Source: Osedax frankpressi
Taxonomy: Eukaryota; Annelida; Polychaeta; Sabellida; Siboglinidae
Direction: 5' to 3'
Assembly: GCA_964035775.1 (NCBI GenBank)
Contig: OZ038316.1
Span: 1,900,880-1,964,879 of the forward strand
Length of the DNA stretch: 64,000 nt
Under the pieces are notes generated by a model that ran no database searches, was not told the origin of the DNA, and saw only the letters and a list, made by a program, of their open reading frames with translations. The position numbers and the translations under genes are program-made. Below are positions 22,802-39,000 of the stretch, piece by piece; the stretch's first letter is position 1, and the number at the start of each line of letters is the position of its first letter.

Positions 22802-23062
22802 GTGACAGTAAAAAGAAATTGATGTTATTCATTTGCTAATAATAATTTATATAAAAAGATATTAATATTATAAATTTGAAATAGCTGATATTCGTCAATA
22901 GTTTTCATAATTCTTTATCTACTTCGCAGTCTTAATTATCTATTTACTGGTAGATATAATCTATTAAATCTAATTAAAATGAACATTCATCTTCAATAGA
23001 TTAAACCCGTGATACATAGAGAGAAAATTGAATATTTTCATTATATGTGAACATATGAACGA
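22802..23062. other. Unique AT-rich spacer, nothing recognised
   Basis: Non-repeat sequence between two arrays. No exon, RNA gene or mobile-element signature is seen on either strand. Confidence 0.5.
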
Positions 23063-23483
23063 GTGTATACTGTACATTATACACTGTACAATGTACAATG
23101 TACATTGTACAATGTACATTGTACAATGTACATTGTACAATGTACTGTATACATTGTATATTGTATACTGTACACTGTACATTGTACACTGTATATTGTA
23201 TAATGTACACTGTACACTGTACATTGTACACTGTACATTGTATAATGTACACTGTACGCTGTATATTGTATACTGTACATTGTATATTGTATACTGTACA
23301 TTGTATATTGTATACTGTACATTGTATATTGTATACTGTACATTGTATATTGTATACTGTACATTGTATATTGTATACTGTACATTGTATATTGTATACT
23401 GTACATTGTATATTGTACACTGTACATTGTATATTGTACACTGTATACTGTACATTGTATATTGTATATCGTACATTGTACAC
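23063..23483. repeat. TGTACA-type self-complementary array, 21-bp core
   Basis: The left part alternates TGTACATTGTACAA and similar words. The right part settles into a 21-bp unit (TGTACATTGTATATTGTATAC) repeated about eight times. The tract is rich in dyads (TGTACA, GTATAC) and is open in several frames on both strands because 21 is a multiple of three and stops are absent. I treat those frames as repeat artefacts, not genes. Confidence 0.95.
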
Positions 23484-24048
23484 GGCAAGGCGTACAATCT
23501 AATTGGATCTTATATTGTCAGTATTGAGTCATGCATTATAGGTCATCGCCATTTTGTCGGGGCATTTCAGGAGGCGCGGCTACATGTCCAGGCACTCTAG
23601 TGCAAATATATATCTAAACACGCCTCCTTGTCGATGACTCACCACTCGATATCCCGACTGTTCTAGAAGTAGACCACTGTGCAAGAAGTGGCGTCCATTC
23701 TCATTAACCTCTCTAAATGTATTAACCGGAAGCCATAATGATAAATCTACTTTATATGCTGCATTATATAATACAAATATAATATAAATATAATATATTA
23801 TAAAAATATTATATATAAAATATTATATAAAAATATATAAATTGCGATGTATTTATAACTCATATATATTATGACATTTATATAATAAGTATATATTTCA
23901 ATTACCAATTATAATTATTCAAAAAGAATGTATAGGAGAACAATGCATATGAGAACGTTGCCTTTACTATTAACTAGCTTTAGGTTTATTATGGAGATGA
24001 TATATATAGTATATTTCCTGTAGTCTCTAGATGACCTCTAGTTTAAAC
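23484..24048. other. Unique region with a weak exon candidate
   Basis: The left half (23484-23760) is less AT-rich than its surroundings and has a CGCCATTTTG word. On the minus strand 23712-23643 reads REVNENGRHFLHSGLLLEQ then SGYRV, followed by a strong donor GTGAGT at 23642. A reasonable but weak acceptor (CATTTAG) precedes it. I recognise no family. The right half is AT-rich and carries no signal until decayed satellite units start at about 24027. Confidence 0.3.
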
Positions 24049-27000
24049 CTAGATAACAACTAGATAACTACTAGATAACCAATAGATAACCACTAGATAA
24101 CAACTAGATAACAACTAGATAACAACTAGATAACCACTAGATAACCACTAGATAACCACTAGATAACCACTAGATAACAACTAGATAACCACTAGATAAC
24201 CACTAGATAACCACTAGATAACCACTAGATAACAACTAGATAACCACTAGATAACCACTAGATAACAACTAGATAACCACTAGATAACCACTAGATAACC
24301 ACTAGATAACAACTAGATAACCACTAGATAACCACTAGATAACCACTAGATAACCACTAGATAACCACTAGATAACCACTAGATAACCTCTAGATAACCA
24401 CTAGATAACAACTAGATAACCACTAGATAACCACTAGATAACCACTAGATAACCACTAGATAGTCACTAGATAACCACTAGATAACCACTAGATAACCAC
24501 TAGATAACCACTAGATAACCACTAGATAACCACTAGATAACCACTAGATAACAACTAGATAACCACTAGATAACCACTAGATAGTCACTAGATAGCCACT
24601 AGATAGCCACTAGATAACCACTAGATAACCACTAGATAACCACTAGATAACCACTAGATAACCACTAGATAACCACTAGATAACCACTAGATAACCACTA
24701 GATAACAACTAGATAGCCACTAGATAACCACTAGATAACCACTAGATAACCACTAGATAACCACTAGATAACCACTAGATAACCACTAGATAACCACTAG
24801 ATAACCACTAGATAACAACTAGATAGCCACTAGATAACCACTAGATAACTACTAGATAACCACTAGATAACCACTAGATAACCACTAGATAACCACTAGA
24901 TAACCACTAGATAACCACTAGATAACCACTAGATAACCACTAGATAACCACTAGATAACCACTAGATAACCACTAGATAACCACTAGATAACCACTAGAT
25001 AACCACTAGATAACAACTAGATAACCACTAGATAGTCACTAGATAACCACTAGATAACCACTAGATAACCACTAGATAACCACAAGATAGTCACTAGATA
25101 ACCACTAGATAACCACTAGATAACCACTAGATAACCACTAGATAACCACTAGATAACCACTAGATAACCACTAGATAGTCACTAGATAACCACTAGATAA
25201 CCACTAGATAACCACTAGATAACCACTAGATAACCACTAGATAACCACTAGATAACCACTAGATAACCACTAGATAACCACTAGATAACCACTAGATAAC
25301 AACTAGATAGCCACTAGATAACCACTAGATAACCACTAGATAACTACTAGGTAACCACTAGAAAACCACTAGATAACCACTAGATAACCACCAGATAGCC
25401 ACTAGATAACCAGTAGATAACAACTAGATAACCACTAGATAACCACAAGATAACCACTAGATAACCACTAGATAACCACTAGATAAACACTAGATAACCA
25501 CTAGATAACCACTAGATAACCACTAGATAAACACTAGATAACCACTAGATAACCACTAGATAAACACTAGATAACCACTAGATAACCACTAGATAACCAC
25601 TAGATAACCACTAGATAACCACTAGATAACCACTAGATAAACACTAGATAACCACTAGATAACCACTAGATAACCACTAGATAACCACTATATAACCACT
25701 AGATAGTCACTAGATAACCACTAGATAACCACTAGATAAACACTAGATAACCACTAGATAAACACTAGATAACCACTAGATAACCACTAGATAACCACTA
25801 GATAACCACTAGATAACCACTAGATAACCACTAGATAAACACTAGATAACCACTAGATAACCACTAGATAACCACTAGATAACCACTATATAACCACTAG
25901 ATAGTCACTAGATAACCACTAGATAACCACTAGATAACCACTAGATAACAACTAGATAACCACTAGATAACCAATAGATAACCACTAGATAACAACTAGA
26001 TAACCACTAGATAACCACTAGATAACAACTAGATAGTCACTAGATAGTCACTAGATAACCACTAGATAACCACTAGATAACCACTAGATAACAACTAGAT
26101 AACCACTAGATAACCACTAGATAACCACTAGATAACCACTAGATAACCACTAGATAAACACTAGATAACCACTAGATAACCACTAGATAAACACTAGATA
26201 ACCACTAGATAACCACTAGATAACCACTAGATAACCACTAGATAACCACTAGATAACCACTAGATAAACACTAGATAACCACTAGATAACCACTAGATAA
26301 CCACTAGATAACCACTATATAACCACGAGATAGTCACTAGATAACCACTAGATAACCACTAGATAACCACTAGATAACAACTAGATAACCACTAGATAAC
26401 CAATAGATAACCACTAGATAACAACTAGATAACCACTAGATAACCACTAGATAACAACTAGATAGTCACTAGATAGTCACTAGATAACCACTAGATAACC
26501 ACTAGATAACCACTAGATAACAACTAGATAACCACTAGATAACCACTAGATAACCACTAGATAACAACTAGATAACCACTAGATAACAACTAGATAACCA
26601 CTAGATAACAACTAGATAACCACTAGATAACCACTAGATAGTCACTAGATAGCCACTAGATAGCCACTAGATAACCACTAGATAACCACTAGATAACAAC
26701 TAGATAACCACTAGATAACCACAAGATAACAACTAGATAACCACTAGATAACAACTAGATAACCACTAGATAACCACTAGATAACCACTAGATAACCACT
26801 AGATAACCACTAGATAACAACTAGATAACCACTAGATAACCACTAGATAACCACTAGATAACCACTAGATAACCACTATATAACCACTAGATAGTCACTA
26901 GATAACCACTAGATAACCACTAGATAACCACTAGATAACCACTAGATAACCACTAGATAACCACTAGATAACCACTATATAACCACTAGATAGTCACTAG

Positions 27001-30000
27001 ATAACCACTAGATAACCACTAGATAACAACTAGATAACCACTAGATAACCACTAGATAACCACTAGATAACCACTAGATAACCACTAGATAAGCACTAGA
27101 TAACAACTAGATAACCACTAGATAACCACTAGATAACCACTAGATAGCCACTAGATAGTCACTAGATAACCACTAGATAGTCACTAGATAACCACTAGAT
27201 AACCACTAGATAGTCACTAGATAACCACTAGATAACCACTAGATAACCACTAGATAACCACTAGATAACCACTAGATAACAACTAGATAACCACTAGATA
27301 ACCACTTGATAACCACTAGATAACAACTAGATAACCACTAGATAACCACTAGATAACCACTAGATAACCACTAGATAACCACTATATAACCACTAGATAG
27401 TCACTAGATAACCACTAGATAACCACTAGATAACCACTAGATAACCACTAGATAACCACTAGATAAGCACTAGATAACCACTATATAACCACTAGATAGT
27501 CACTAGATAACCACTAGATAACCACTAGATAACCACTAGATAACCACTAGATAACCACTAGATAACCACTAGATAACCACTAGATAACAACTAGATAACC
27601 ACTAGATAACCACTTGATAACCACTAGATAACCACTAGATAACCACTAGATAAACACTAGATAACCACTAGATAACCACTAGATAACCACTAGATAACCA
27701 CTATATAACCACTAGATAGTCACTAGATAACCACTAGATAACCACTAGATAACCACTAGATAACCACTAGATAACCACTAGATAACCACTAGATAACCAC
27801 TAGATAACCACTAGATAACCACTAGATAACCACTATATAACAACTAGATAACCACTAGATAACCACTATATAACAACTAGATAACCACTAGATAACCACT
27901 AGATAACAACTAGATAGTCACTAGATAGTCACTAGATAACCACTAGATAACCACTAGATAACCACTAGATAACCACTAGATAACCACTAGATAACCACTA
28001 GATAACCACTAGATAACCACTAGATAACCACTAGATAACCACTATATAGTCACTAGATAACCACTAGATAACCACTAGATAACCACTAGATAACCACTAG
28101 ATAACCACTAGATAACCACTATATAGTCACTAGATAACCACTAGATAACCACTAGATAACCACTAGATAACCACTAGATAGTCACTAGATAACAACTAGA
28201 TAACAACTAGATAACCACTAGATAACCACTAGATAGTCACTAGATAACAACTAGATAACCACTAGATAACCACTAGATAACCACTAGATAACCACTAGAT
28301 AACAACTAGATAACAACTAGATAACCACTAGATAACAACTAGATAACCACTAGATAACCACTAGATAACCACTAGATAACCACTAGATAACAACTAGATA
28401 ACCACTAGATAGTCACTAGATAACCACTAGATAACCACTAGATAGTCACTAGATAACCACTAGATAACCACTAGATAACAACTAGATAACCACTAGATAG
28501 TCACTAGATAACCACTAGATAACCACTAGATAACCACTAGATAACCACTAGATAACCACTTGATAACCACTAGATAGTCACTAGATAACCACTAGATAAC
28601 CACTAGATAACCACTAGAAAACCACTAGATAGTCACTAGATAACAACTAGATAACAACTAGATAACCACTAGATAACCACTAGATAGTCACTAGATAACA
28701 ACTAGATAACCATTAGATAACCACTAGATAACCACTAGATAACCACTAGATAACCACTAGATAACCACTAGATAGTCACTAGATAACAACTAGATAACCA
28801 CTAGATAACCACTAGATAACCACTAGATAACCACTAGATAACCACTAGATAGCCACTAGATAGTCACTAGATAACCACTAGATAGTCACTAGATAACCAC
28901 TAGATAACCACTAGATAGTCACTAGATAACCACTAGATAACCACTAGATAACCACTAGATAACCACTAGATAACCACTAGATAACAACTAGATAACCACT
29001 AGATAACCACTTGATAACCACTAGATAACAACTAGATAACCACTAGATAACCACTAGATAACCACTAGATAACCACTAGATAACCACTATATAACCACTA
29101 GATAGTCACTAGATAACCACTAGATAACCACTAGATAACCACTAGATAACCACTAGATAACCACTAGATAAGCACTAGATAACCACTATATAACCACTAG
29201 ATAGTCACTAGATAACCACTAGATAACCACTAGATAACCACTAGATAACCACTAGATAACCACTAGATAACCACTAGATAACAACTAGATAACCACTAGA
29301 TAACCACTTGATAACCACTAGATAACCACTAGATAACCACTAGATAAACACTAGATAACCACTAGATAACCACTAGATAACCACTAGATAACCACTATAT
29401 AACCACTAGATAGTCACTAGATAACCACTAGATAACCACTAGATAACCACTTGATAACCACTAGATAACCACTAGATAACCACTAGATAAACACTAGATA
29501 ACCACTAGATAACCACTAGATAACCACTAGATAACCACTATATAACCACTAGATAGTCACTAGATAACCACTAGATAACCACTAGATAACCACTAGATAA
29601 CCACTAGATAACCACTAGATAAGCACTAGATAACCACTATATAACAACTAGATAACCACTAGATAACCACTAGATAACAACTAGATAGTCACTAGATAGT
29701 CACTAGATAACCACTAGATAACCACTAGATAACCACTAGATAACCACTAGATAACCACTAGATAACCACTAGATAACCACTAGATAACCACTAGATAACC
29801 ACTAGATAACCACTAGATAACCACTAGATAGTCACTAGATAACCACTAGATAACCACTAGATAAACACTAGATAACCACTAGATAAACACTAGATAACCA
29901 CTAGATAACCACTAGATAACCACTAGATAACCACTAGATAACCACTAGATAACCACTAGATAAACACTAGATAACCACTAGATAACCACTAGATAACCAC

Positions 30001-33000
30001 TAGATAACCACTATATAACCACTAGATAGTCACTAGATAACCACTAGATAACCACTAGATAACCACTAGATAACAACTAGATAACCACTAGATAACCAAT
30101 AGATAACCACTAGATAACAACTAGATAACCACTAGATAACCACTAGATAACAACTAGATAGTCACTAGATAGTCACTAGATAACCACTAGATAACCACTA
30201 GATAACCACTAGATAACAACTAGATAACCACTAGATAACCACTAGATAACCACTAGATAACCACTAGATAACCACTAGATAAACACTAGATAACCACTAG
30301 ATAACCACTAGATAAACACTAGATAACCACTAGATAACCACTAGATAACCACTAGATAACCACTAGATAACCACTAGATAACCACTAGATAAACACTAGA
30401 TAACCACTAGATAACCACTAGATAACCACTAGATAACCACTATATAACCACGAGATAGTCACTAGATAACCACTAGATAACCACTAGATAACCACTAGAT
30501 AACAACTAGATAACCACTAGATAACCAATAGATAACCACTAGATAACAACTAGATAACCACTAGATAACCACTAGATAACCACTAGATAGTCACTAGATA
30601 GTCACTAGATAACCACTAGATAACCACTAGATAACCACTAGATAACAACTAGATAACCACTAGATAACCACTAGATAACCACTAGATAACCACTAGATAA
30701 CAACAAGATAACCACTAGATAACCACTAGATAACAACTAGATAACCACTAGATAACCACTAGATAACCACTAGATAACAACTAGATAACCACTAGATAAC
30801 AACTAGATAACCACTAGATAACAACTAGATAACCACTAGATAACCACTAGATAGTCACTAGATAGCCACTAGATAGCCACTAGATAACCACTAGATAACC
30901 ACTAGATAACAACTAGATAACCACTAGATAACCACAAGATAACAACTAGATAACCACTAGATAACAACTAGATAACCACTAGATAACCACTAGATAACCA
31001 CTAGATAACCACTAGATAACCACTAGATAACAACTAGATAACCACTAGATAACCACTAGATAACCACTAGATAACCACTAGATAACCACTATATAACCAC
31101 TAGATAGTCACTAGATAACCACTAGATAACCACTAGATAACCACTAGATAACCACTAGATAACCACTAGATAACCACTAGATAACCACTATATAACCACT
31201 AGATAGTCACTAGATAACCACTAGATAACCACTAGATAACAACTAGATAACCACTAGATAACCACTAGATAACCACTAGATAACCACTAGATAACCACTA
31301 GATAAGCACTAGATAACAACTAGATAACCACTAGATAACCACTAGATAACCACTAGATAGCCACTAGATAGTCACTAGATAACCACTAGATAGTCACTAG
31401 ATAACCACTAGATAACCACTAGATAGTCACTAGATAACCACTAGATAACCACTAGATAACCACTAGATAACCACTAGATAACCACTAGATAACAACTAGA
31501 TAACCACTAGATAACCACTTGATAACCACTAGATAACAACTAGATAACCACTAGATAACCACTAGATAACCACTAGATAACCACTAGATAACCACTATAT
31601 AACCACTAGATAGTCACTAGATAACCACTAGATAACCACTAGATAACCACTAGATAACCACTAGATAACCACTAGATAAGCACTAGATAACCACTATATA
31701 ACCACTAGATAGTCACTAGATAACCACTAGATAACCACTAGATAACCACTAGATAACCACTAGATAACCACTAGATAACCACTAGATAACCACTAGATAA
31801 CAACTAGATAACCACTAGATAACCACTTGATAACCACTAGATAACCACTAGATAACCACTAGATAAACACTAGATAACCACTAGATAACCACTAGATAAC
31901 CACTAGATAACCACTATATAACCACTAGATAGTCACTAGATAACCACTAGATAACCACTAGATAACCACTAGATAACCACTAGATAACCACTAGATAACC
32001 ACTAGATAACCACTAGATAACCACTAGATAACCACTATATAACAACTAGATAACCACTAGATAACCACTATATAACAACTAGATAACCACTAGATAACCA
32101 CTAGATAACAACTAGATAGTCACTAGATAGTCACTAGATAACCACTAGATAACCACTAGATAACCACTAGATAACCACTAGATAACCACTAGATAACCAC
32201 TAGATAACCACTAGATAACCACTAGATAACCACTAGATAACCACTATATAGTCACTAGATAACCACTAGATAACCACTAGATAACCACTAGATAACCACT
32301 AGATAACCACTAGATAACCACTATATAGTCACTAGATAACCACTAGATAACCACTAGATAACCACTAGATAACCACTAGATAGTCACTAGATAACAACTA
32401 GATAACAACTAGATAACCACTAGATAACCACTAGATAGTCACTAGATAACAACTAGATAACCACTAGATAACCACTAGATAACCACTAGATAACCACTAG
32501 ATAACAACTAGATAACAACTAGATAACCACTAGATAACAACTAGATAACCACTAGATAACCACTAGATAACCACTAGATAACCACTAGATAACAACTAGA
32601 TAACCACTAGATAGTCACTAGATAACCACTAGATAACCACTAGATAGTCACTAGATAACCACTAGATAACCACTAGATAACAACTAGATAACCACTAGAT
32701 AGTCACTAGATAACCACTAGATAACCACTAGATAACCACTAGATAACCACTAGATAACCACTTGATAACCACTAGATAGTCACTAGATAACCACTAGATA
32801 ACCACTAGATAACCACTAGAAAACCACTAGATAGTCACTAGATAACAACTAGATAACAACTAGATAACCACTAGATAACCACTAGATAGTCACTAGATAA
32901 CAACTAGATAACCATTAGATAACCACTAGATAACCACTAGATAACCACTAGATAACCACTAGATAACCACTAGATAGTCACTAGATAACAACTAGATAAC

Positions 33001-36000
33001 CACTAGATAACCACTAGATAACCACTAGATAACCACTAGATAACCACTAGATAGCCACTAGATAGTCACTAGATAACCACTAGATAGTCACTAGATAACC
33101 ACTAGATAACCACTAGATAGTCACTAGATAACCACTAGATAACCACTAGATAACCACTAGATAACCACTAGATAACCACTAGATAACAACTAGATAACCA
33201 CTAGATAACCACTTGATAACCACTAGATAACAACTAGATAACCACTAGATAACCACTAGATAACCACTAGATAACCACTAGATAACCACTATATAACCAC
33301 TAGATAGTCACTAGATAACCACTAGATAACCACTAGATAACCACTAGATAACCACTAGATAACCACTAGATAAGCACTAGATAACCACTATATAACCACT
33401 AGATAGTCACTAGATAACCACTAGATAACCACTAGATAACCACTAGATAACCACTAGATAACCACTAGATAACCACTAGATAACAACTAGATAACCACTA
33501 GATAACCACTTGATAACCACTAGATAACCACTAGATAACCACTAGATAAACACTAGATAACCACTAGATAACCACTAGATAACCACTAGATAACCACTAT
33601 ATAACCACTAGATAGTCACTAGATAACCACTAGATAACCACTAGATAACCACTTGATAACCACTAGATAACCACTAGATAACCACTAGATAAACACTAGA
33701 TAACCACTAGATAACCACTAGATAACCACTAGATAACCACTATATAACCACTAGATAGTCACTAGATAACCACTAGATAACCACTAGATAACCACTAGAT
33801 AACCACTAGATAACCACTAGATAAGCACTAGATAACCACTATATAACAACTAGATAACCACTAGATAACCACTAGATAACAACTAGATAGTCACTAGATA
33901 GTCACTAGATAACCACTAGATAACCACTAGATAACCACTAGATAACCACTAGATAACCACTAGATAACCACTAGATAACCACTAGATAACCACTAGATAA
34001 CCACTAGATAACCACTAGATAACCACTAGATAACCACTATATAGTCACTAGATAACCACTAGATAACCACTAGATAACCACTAGATAACCACTAGATAAC
34101 CACTAGATAACCACTATATAGTCACTAGATAACCACTAGATAACCACTAGATAACCACTAGATAACCACTAGATAGTCACTAGATAACAACTAGATAACA
34201 ACTAGATAACCACTAGATAACCACTAGATAGTCACTAGATAACCACTAGATAGTCACTAGATAACTACTAGATAATCACTAGATAACCACTAGATAACCA
34301 CTAGATAGTCACTAGATAACAACTAGATAACAACTAGATAACCACTAGATAACCACTAGATAACTACTAGATAACAACTAGATAACAACTAGATAACAAC
34401 TAGATAGCCACTAGATAACCACTAGATAATCACTAGATAACAACTAGATAACCACTAGATAACCACTAGATAACCACTAGATAACCACTAGATAACCACT
34501 AGATAACCACTAGATAACCACCAGATAACCACTAGATAACCACTAGATAACCACTAGATAACCACTAGATAACCACTAGATAACCACTATATAACCACTA
34601 GATAACCACTAGATAACCACTAGATAACCACTAGATAACCACTAGATAACTACTAGATAACCACTAGATAACCACTAGATAACCACTAGATAACCACTAG
34701 ATAGTCACTAGATAACCACTAGATAACAACTAGATAACCACTAGATAGCCACTAGATAACCACTAGATAACCACTAGATAACCACTAGATAACCACTAGA
34801 TAACCACTAGATAACAACTAGATAACCACTAGATAACTACAAGATAACAACTAGATAACCACTAGATAGTCACTAGATAACAACTAGATAACAACTAGAT
34901 AACAACTAGATAACTACTAGATAACAACTAGATAGTCACTAGATAACCACTAGATAACCACTAGATAACCACTAGATAACCACTAGATAACAACTAGATA
35001 ACCACTAGATAACAACTAGATAGCCACTAGATAACCACTAGATAACCACTAGATAACAACTAGATAACCACTAGATAACAACTAGATAACCACTAGATAA
35101 CCACTAGATAACCACTAGATAACAACTAGATAACCACTAGATAACAACTAGATAACCACTAGATAACCACTAGATAACAACTAGATAACCACTAGATAAC
35201 AACTAGATAACCACTAGATAACCACTAGATAACAACTAGATAACAACTAGATAGCCACTAGATAACCACTAGATAACCACTAGATAACTACTAGATAACC
35301 ACTAGATAACCACTAGATAACCACTAGATAACCACTAGATAGTCACTAGATAACCACTAGATAACAACTAGATAACCACTAGATAGCCACTAGATAACCA
35401 CTAGATAACCACTAGATAACCACTAGATAACCACTAGATAACCACTAGATAACAACTAGATAACCACTAGATAACTACTAGATAACAACTAGATAACCAC
35501 TAGATAGTCACTAGATAACCACTAGATAACCACTAGATAACCACTAGATAACCACTAGATAACCACTAGATAACCACTAGATAACCACTAGATAACCACT
35601 AGATAACCACTAGATAACCACTAGATAACCACTAGATAACCACTAGATAACAACTAGATAGTCACTAGATAACCACTAGATAACCACTAGATAACCACTA
35701 GATAACCACTAGATAACAACTAGATAACCACTAGATAACAACTAGATAGCCACTAGATAACCACTAGATAACCACTAGATAACAACTAGATAACCACTAG
35801 ATAACAACTAGATAACCACTAGATAACCACTAGATAACCACTAGATAACCACTAGATAGTCACTAGATAACCACTAGATAACCACTAGATAACCACTAGA
35901 TAACAACTAGATAACCACTAGATAACCACTAGATAACAACTAGATAACCACTAGATAACCACTAGATAACTACTAGATAACAACTAGATAACCACTAGAT

Positions 36001-39000
36001 AACAACTAGATAACCACTAGATAACCACTAGATAACAACTAGATAACAACTAGATAACCACTAGATAACCACTAGATAACAACTAGATAACCACTAGATA
36101 ACCACTAGATAACCACTAGATAACCACTAGATAACCACTAGATAACCACTAGATAACCACTAGATAACCACTAGATAACCACTAGATAACCACTAGATAG
36201 TCACTAGATAACCACTATATAATCACTAGATAACTACTAGATAACCACTAGATAACCACTAGATAACCACTAGATAACCACTAGATAACCACTAGATAAC
36301 AACTAGATAACCACTAGATAACAACTAGATAACCACTAGATAACCACTAGATAACCACTAGATAACCACTAGATAACCACTAGATAGTCACTAGATAACC
36401 ACTAGATAACCACTAGATAACCACTAGATAACCACTAGATAACCACTAGATAGTCACTAGATAACCACTAGATAACCACTAGATAACCACTAGATAACCA
36501 CTAGATAACAACTAGATAACCACTAGATAACCACTAGATAACAACTAGATAACCACTAGATAACCACTAGATAACCACTAGATAACAACTAGATAACCAC
36601 TAGATAACAACTAGATAACCACTAGATAACCACTAGATAACAACTAGATAACCACTAGATAACCACTAGATAACCACTAGATAACCACTAGATAACCACT
36701 AGATAACCACTAGATAGTCACTAGATAACCACTAGATAACCACTATATAATCACTAGATAACTACTAGATAACCACTAGATAACCACTAGATAACAACTA
36801 GATAACCACTAGATAACCACTAGATAACCACTAGATAACAACTAGATAACCACTAGATAACCACTAGATAACCACTAGATAACCACTAGATAACCACTAG
36901 ATAACCACTAGATAACCACTAGATAACAACTAGATAACCACTAGATAACCACTAGATAACCACTAGATAACCACTAGATAACCACTAGATAACCACTAGA
37001 TAGTCACTAGATAACCACTAGATAACCACTAGATAACCACTAGATAACCACTAGATAACCACTAGATAACCACTAGATAACCACTAGATAACCACTAGAT
37101 AACCACTAGATAACCACTAGATAACCACTAGATAACCACTAGATAACCACTAGATAACCACTAGATAACCACTAGATAACCACTAGATAACCACTAGATA
37201 ACCACTAGATAACAACTAGATAACCACTAGATAACCACTAGATAACCACTAGATAACCACTAGATAACCACTAGATAACAACTAGATAACCACTAGATAA
37301 CAACTAGATAACCACTAGATAACCACTAGATAACAACTAGATAACCACTAGATAACAACTAGATAACCACTAGATAACCACTAGATAACCACTAGATAGT
37401 CACTAGATAACCACTAGATAACCACTAGATAAACACTAGATAACCACTAGATAACAACTAGATAACAACTAGATAACCACTAGATAACAACTAGATAACC
37501 ACTAGATAACCACTAGATAACCACTAGATAACCACTAGATAACCACTAGATAACCACCAGATAACCACTAGATAACCACTAGATAACCACTAGATAACCA
37601 CTAGATAACCACTAGATAACAACTAGATAACCACTAGATAACAACTAGACAACAACTAGATAACCACTAGATAACAACTAGATAACCACTAGATAACAAC
37701 TAGACAACAACTAGATAACCACTAGATAACAACTAGATAACCACTATATAACAACTAGATAACCACTAGATAACCACTAGATAACCACTAGATAACCACT
37801 AGATAACCACTAGATAAACACTAGATAACAACTAGATAACCACTAGATAACAACTAGATAACCACTAGATAACAACTAGATAACCACTAGATAACAACTA
37901 GATAACCACTAGATAACAACTAGATAACCACTAGATAACCACTAGATAACCACTAGATAACCACTAGATAACCACTAGATAACAACTAGATAACCACTAG
38001 ATAACAACTAGATAACCACTAGATAACCACTAGATAACCACTAGATAACCACTAGATAACCACTAGATAACAACTAGATAACCACTAGATAACAACTAGA
38101 TAACCACTAGATAACCACTAGATAACCACTAGATAACCACTAGATAACCACTAGATAACCACTAGACAACAACTAGATAACCACTAGATAACCACTAGAT
38201 AGTCACTAGATAACAACTAGATAACAACTAGATAACCACTAGATAACCACTAGATAACCACTAGATAACCACTAGACAACAACTAGATAACCACTAGATA
38301 ACCACTAGATAACCACTAGATAACAACTAGATAGTCACTAGATAACCACTAGATAACCACTAGATAACCACTAGATAACCACTAGATAACTACTAGATAA
38401 CCACTAGATAACCACTAGATAACCACTAGATAACCACTAGATAACAACTAGACAACAACTAGATAACCACTAGATAACCACTAGATAACCACTAGATAGG
38501 CACTAGATAACCACTAGCTAACCACTAGATAACCACTAGATAACAACTAGATAACCACTAGATAACAACTAGACAACAACTAGATAACCACTAGATAACC
38601 TCTAGATAACAACTAGATAACCACTAGATAACAACTAGACAACAACTAGATAACCACTAGATAACCACTAGATAACCACTAGATAACCACTAGATAGTCA
38701 CTAGATAACCACTAGATAACCACTAGATAACCACTAGATAACCACTAGATAACCACTAGACAACAACTAGATAACCACTAGATAACCACTAGATAACCAC
38801 TAGATAGTCACTAGATAACCACTAGCTAACCACTAGATAACCACTAGATAACCACTAGATAGTCACTAGATAACCACTAGATAACCACTAGATAACCACT
38901 AGATAACAACTAGACAACAATTAGATAACCACTAGATAACAACTAGATAACCACTAGATAACCACTAGATAACCACTAGATAGTCACTAGATAACCACTA

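Noticed and set aside
22970-23600. Long open frames on both strands over the TGTACA array
   Set aside because: They arise because the 21-bp unit is a multiple of three and lacks stops. The predicted peptides are monotonous (CTLYIVY-type) and mirror each other on both strands.
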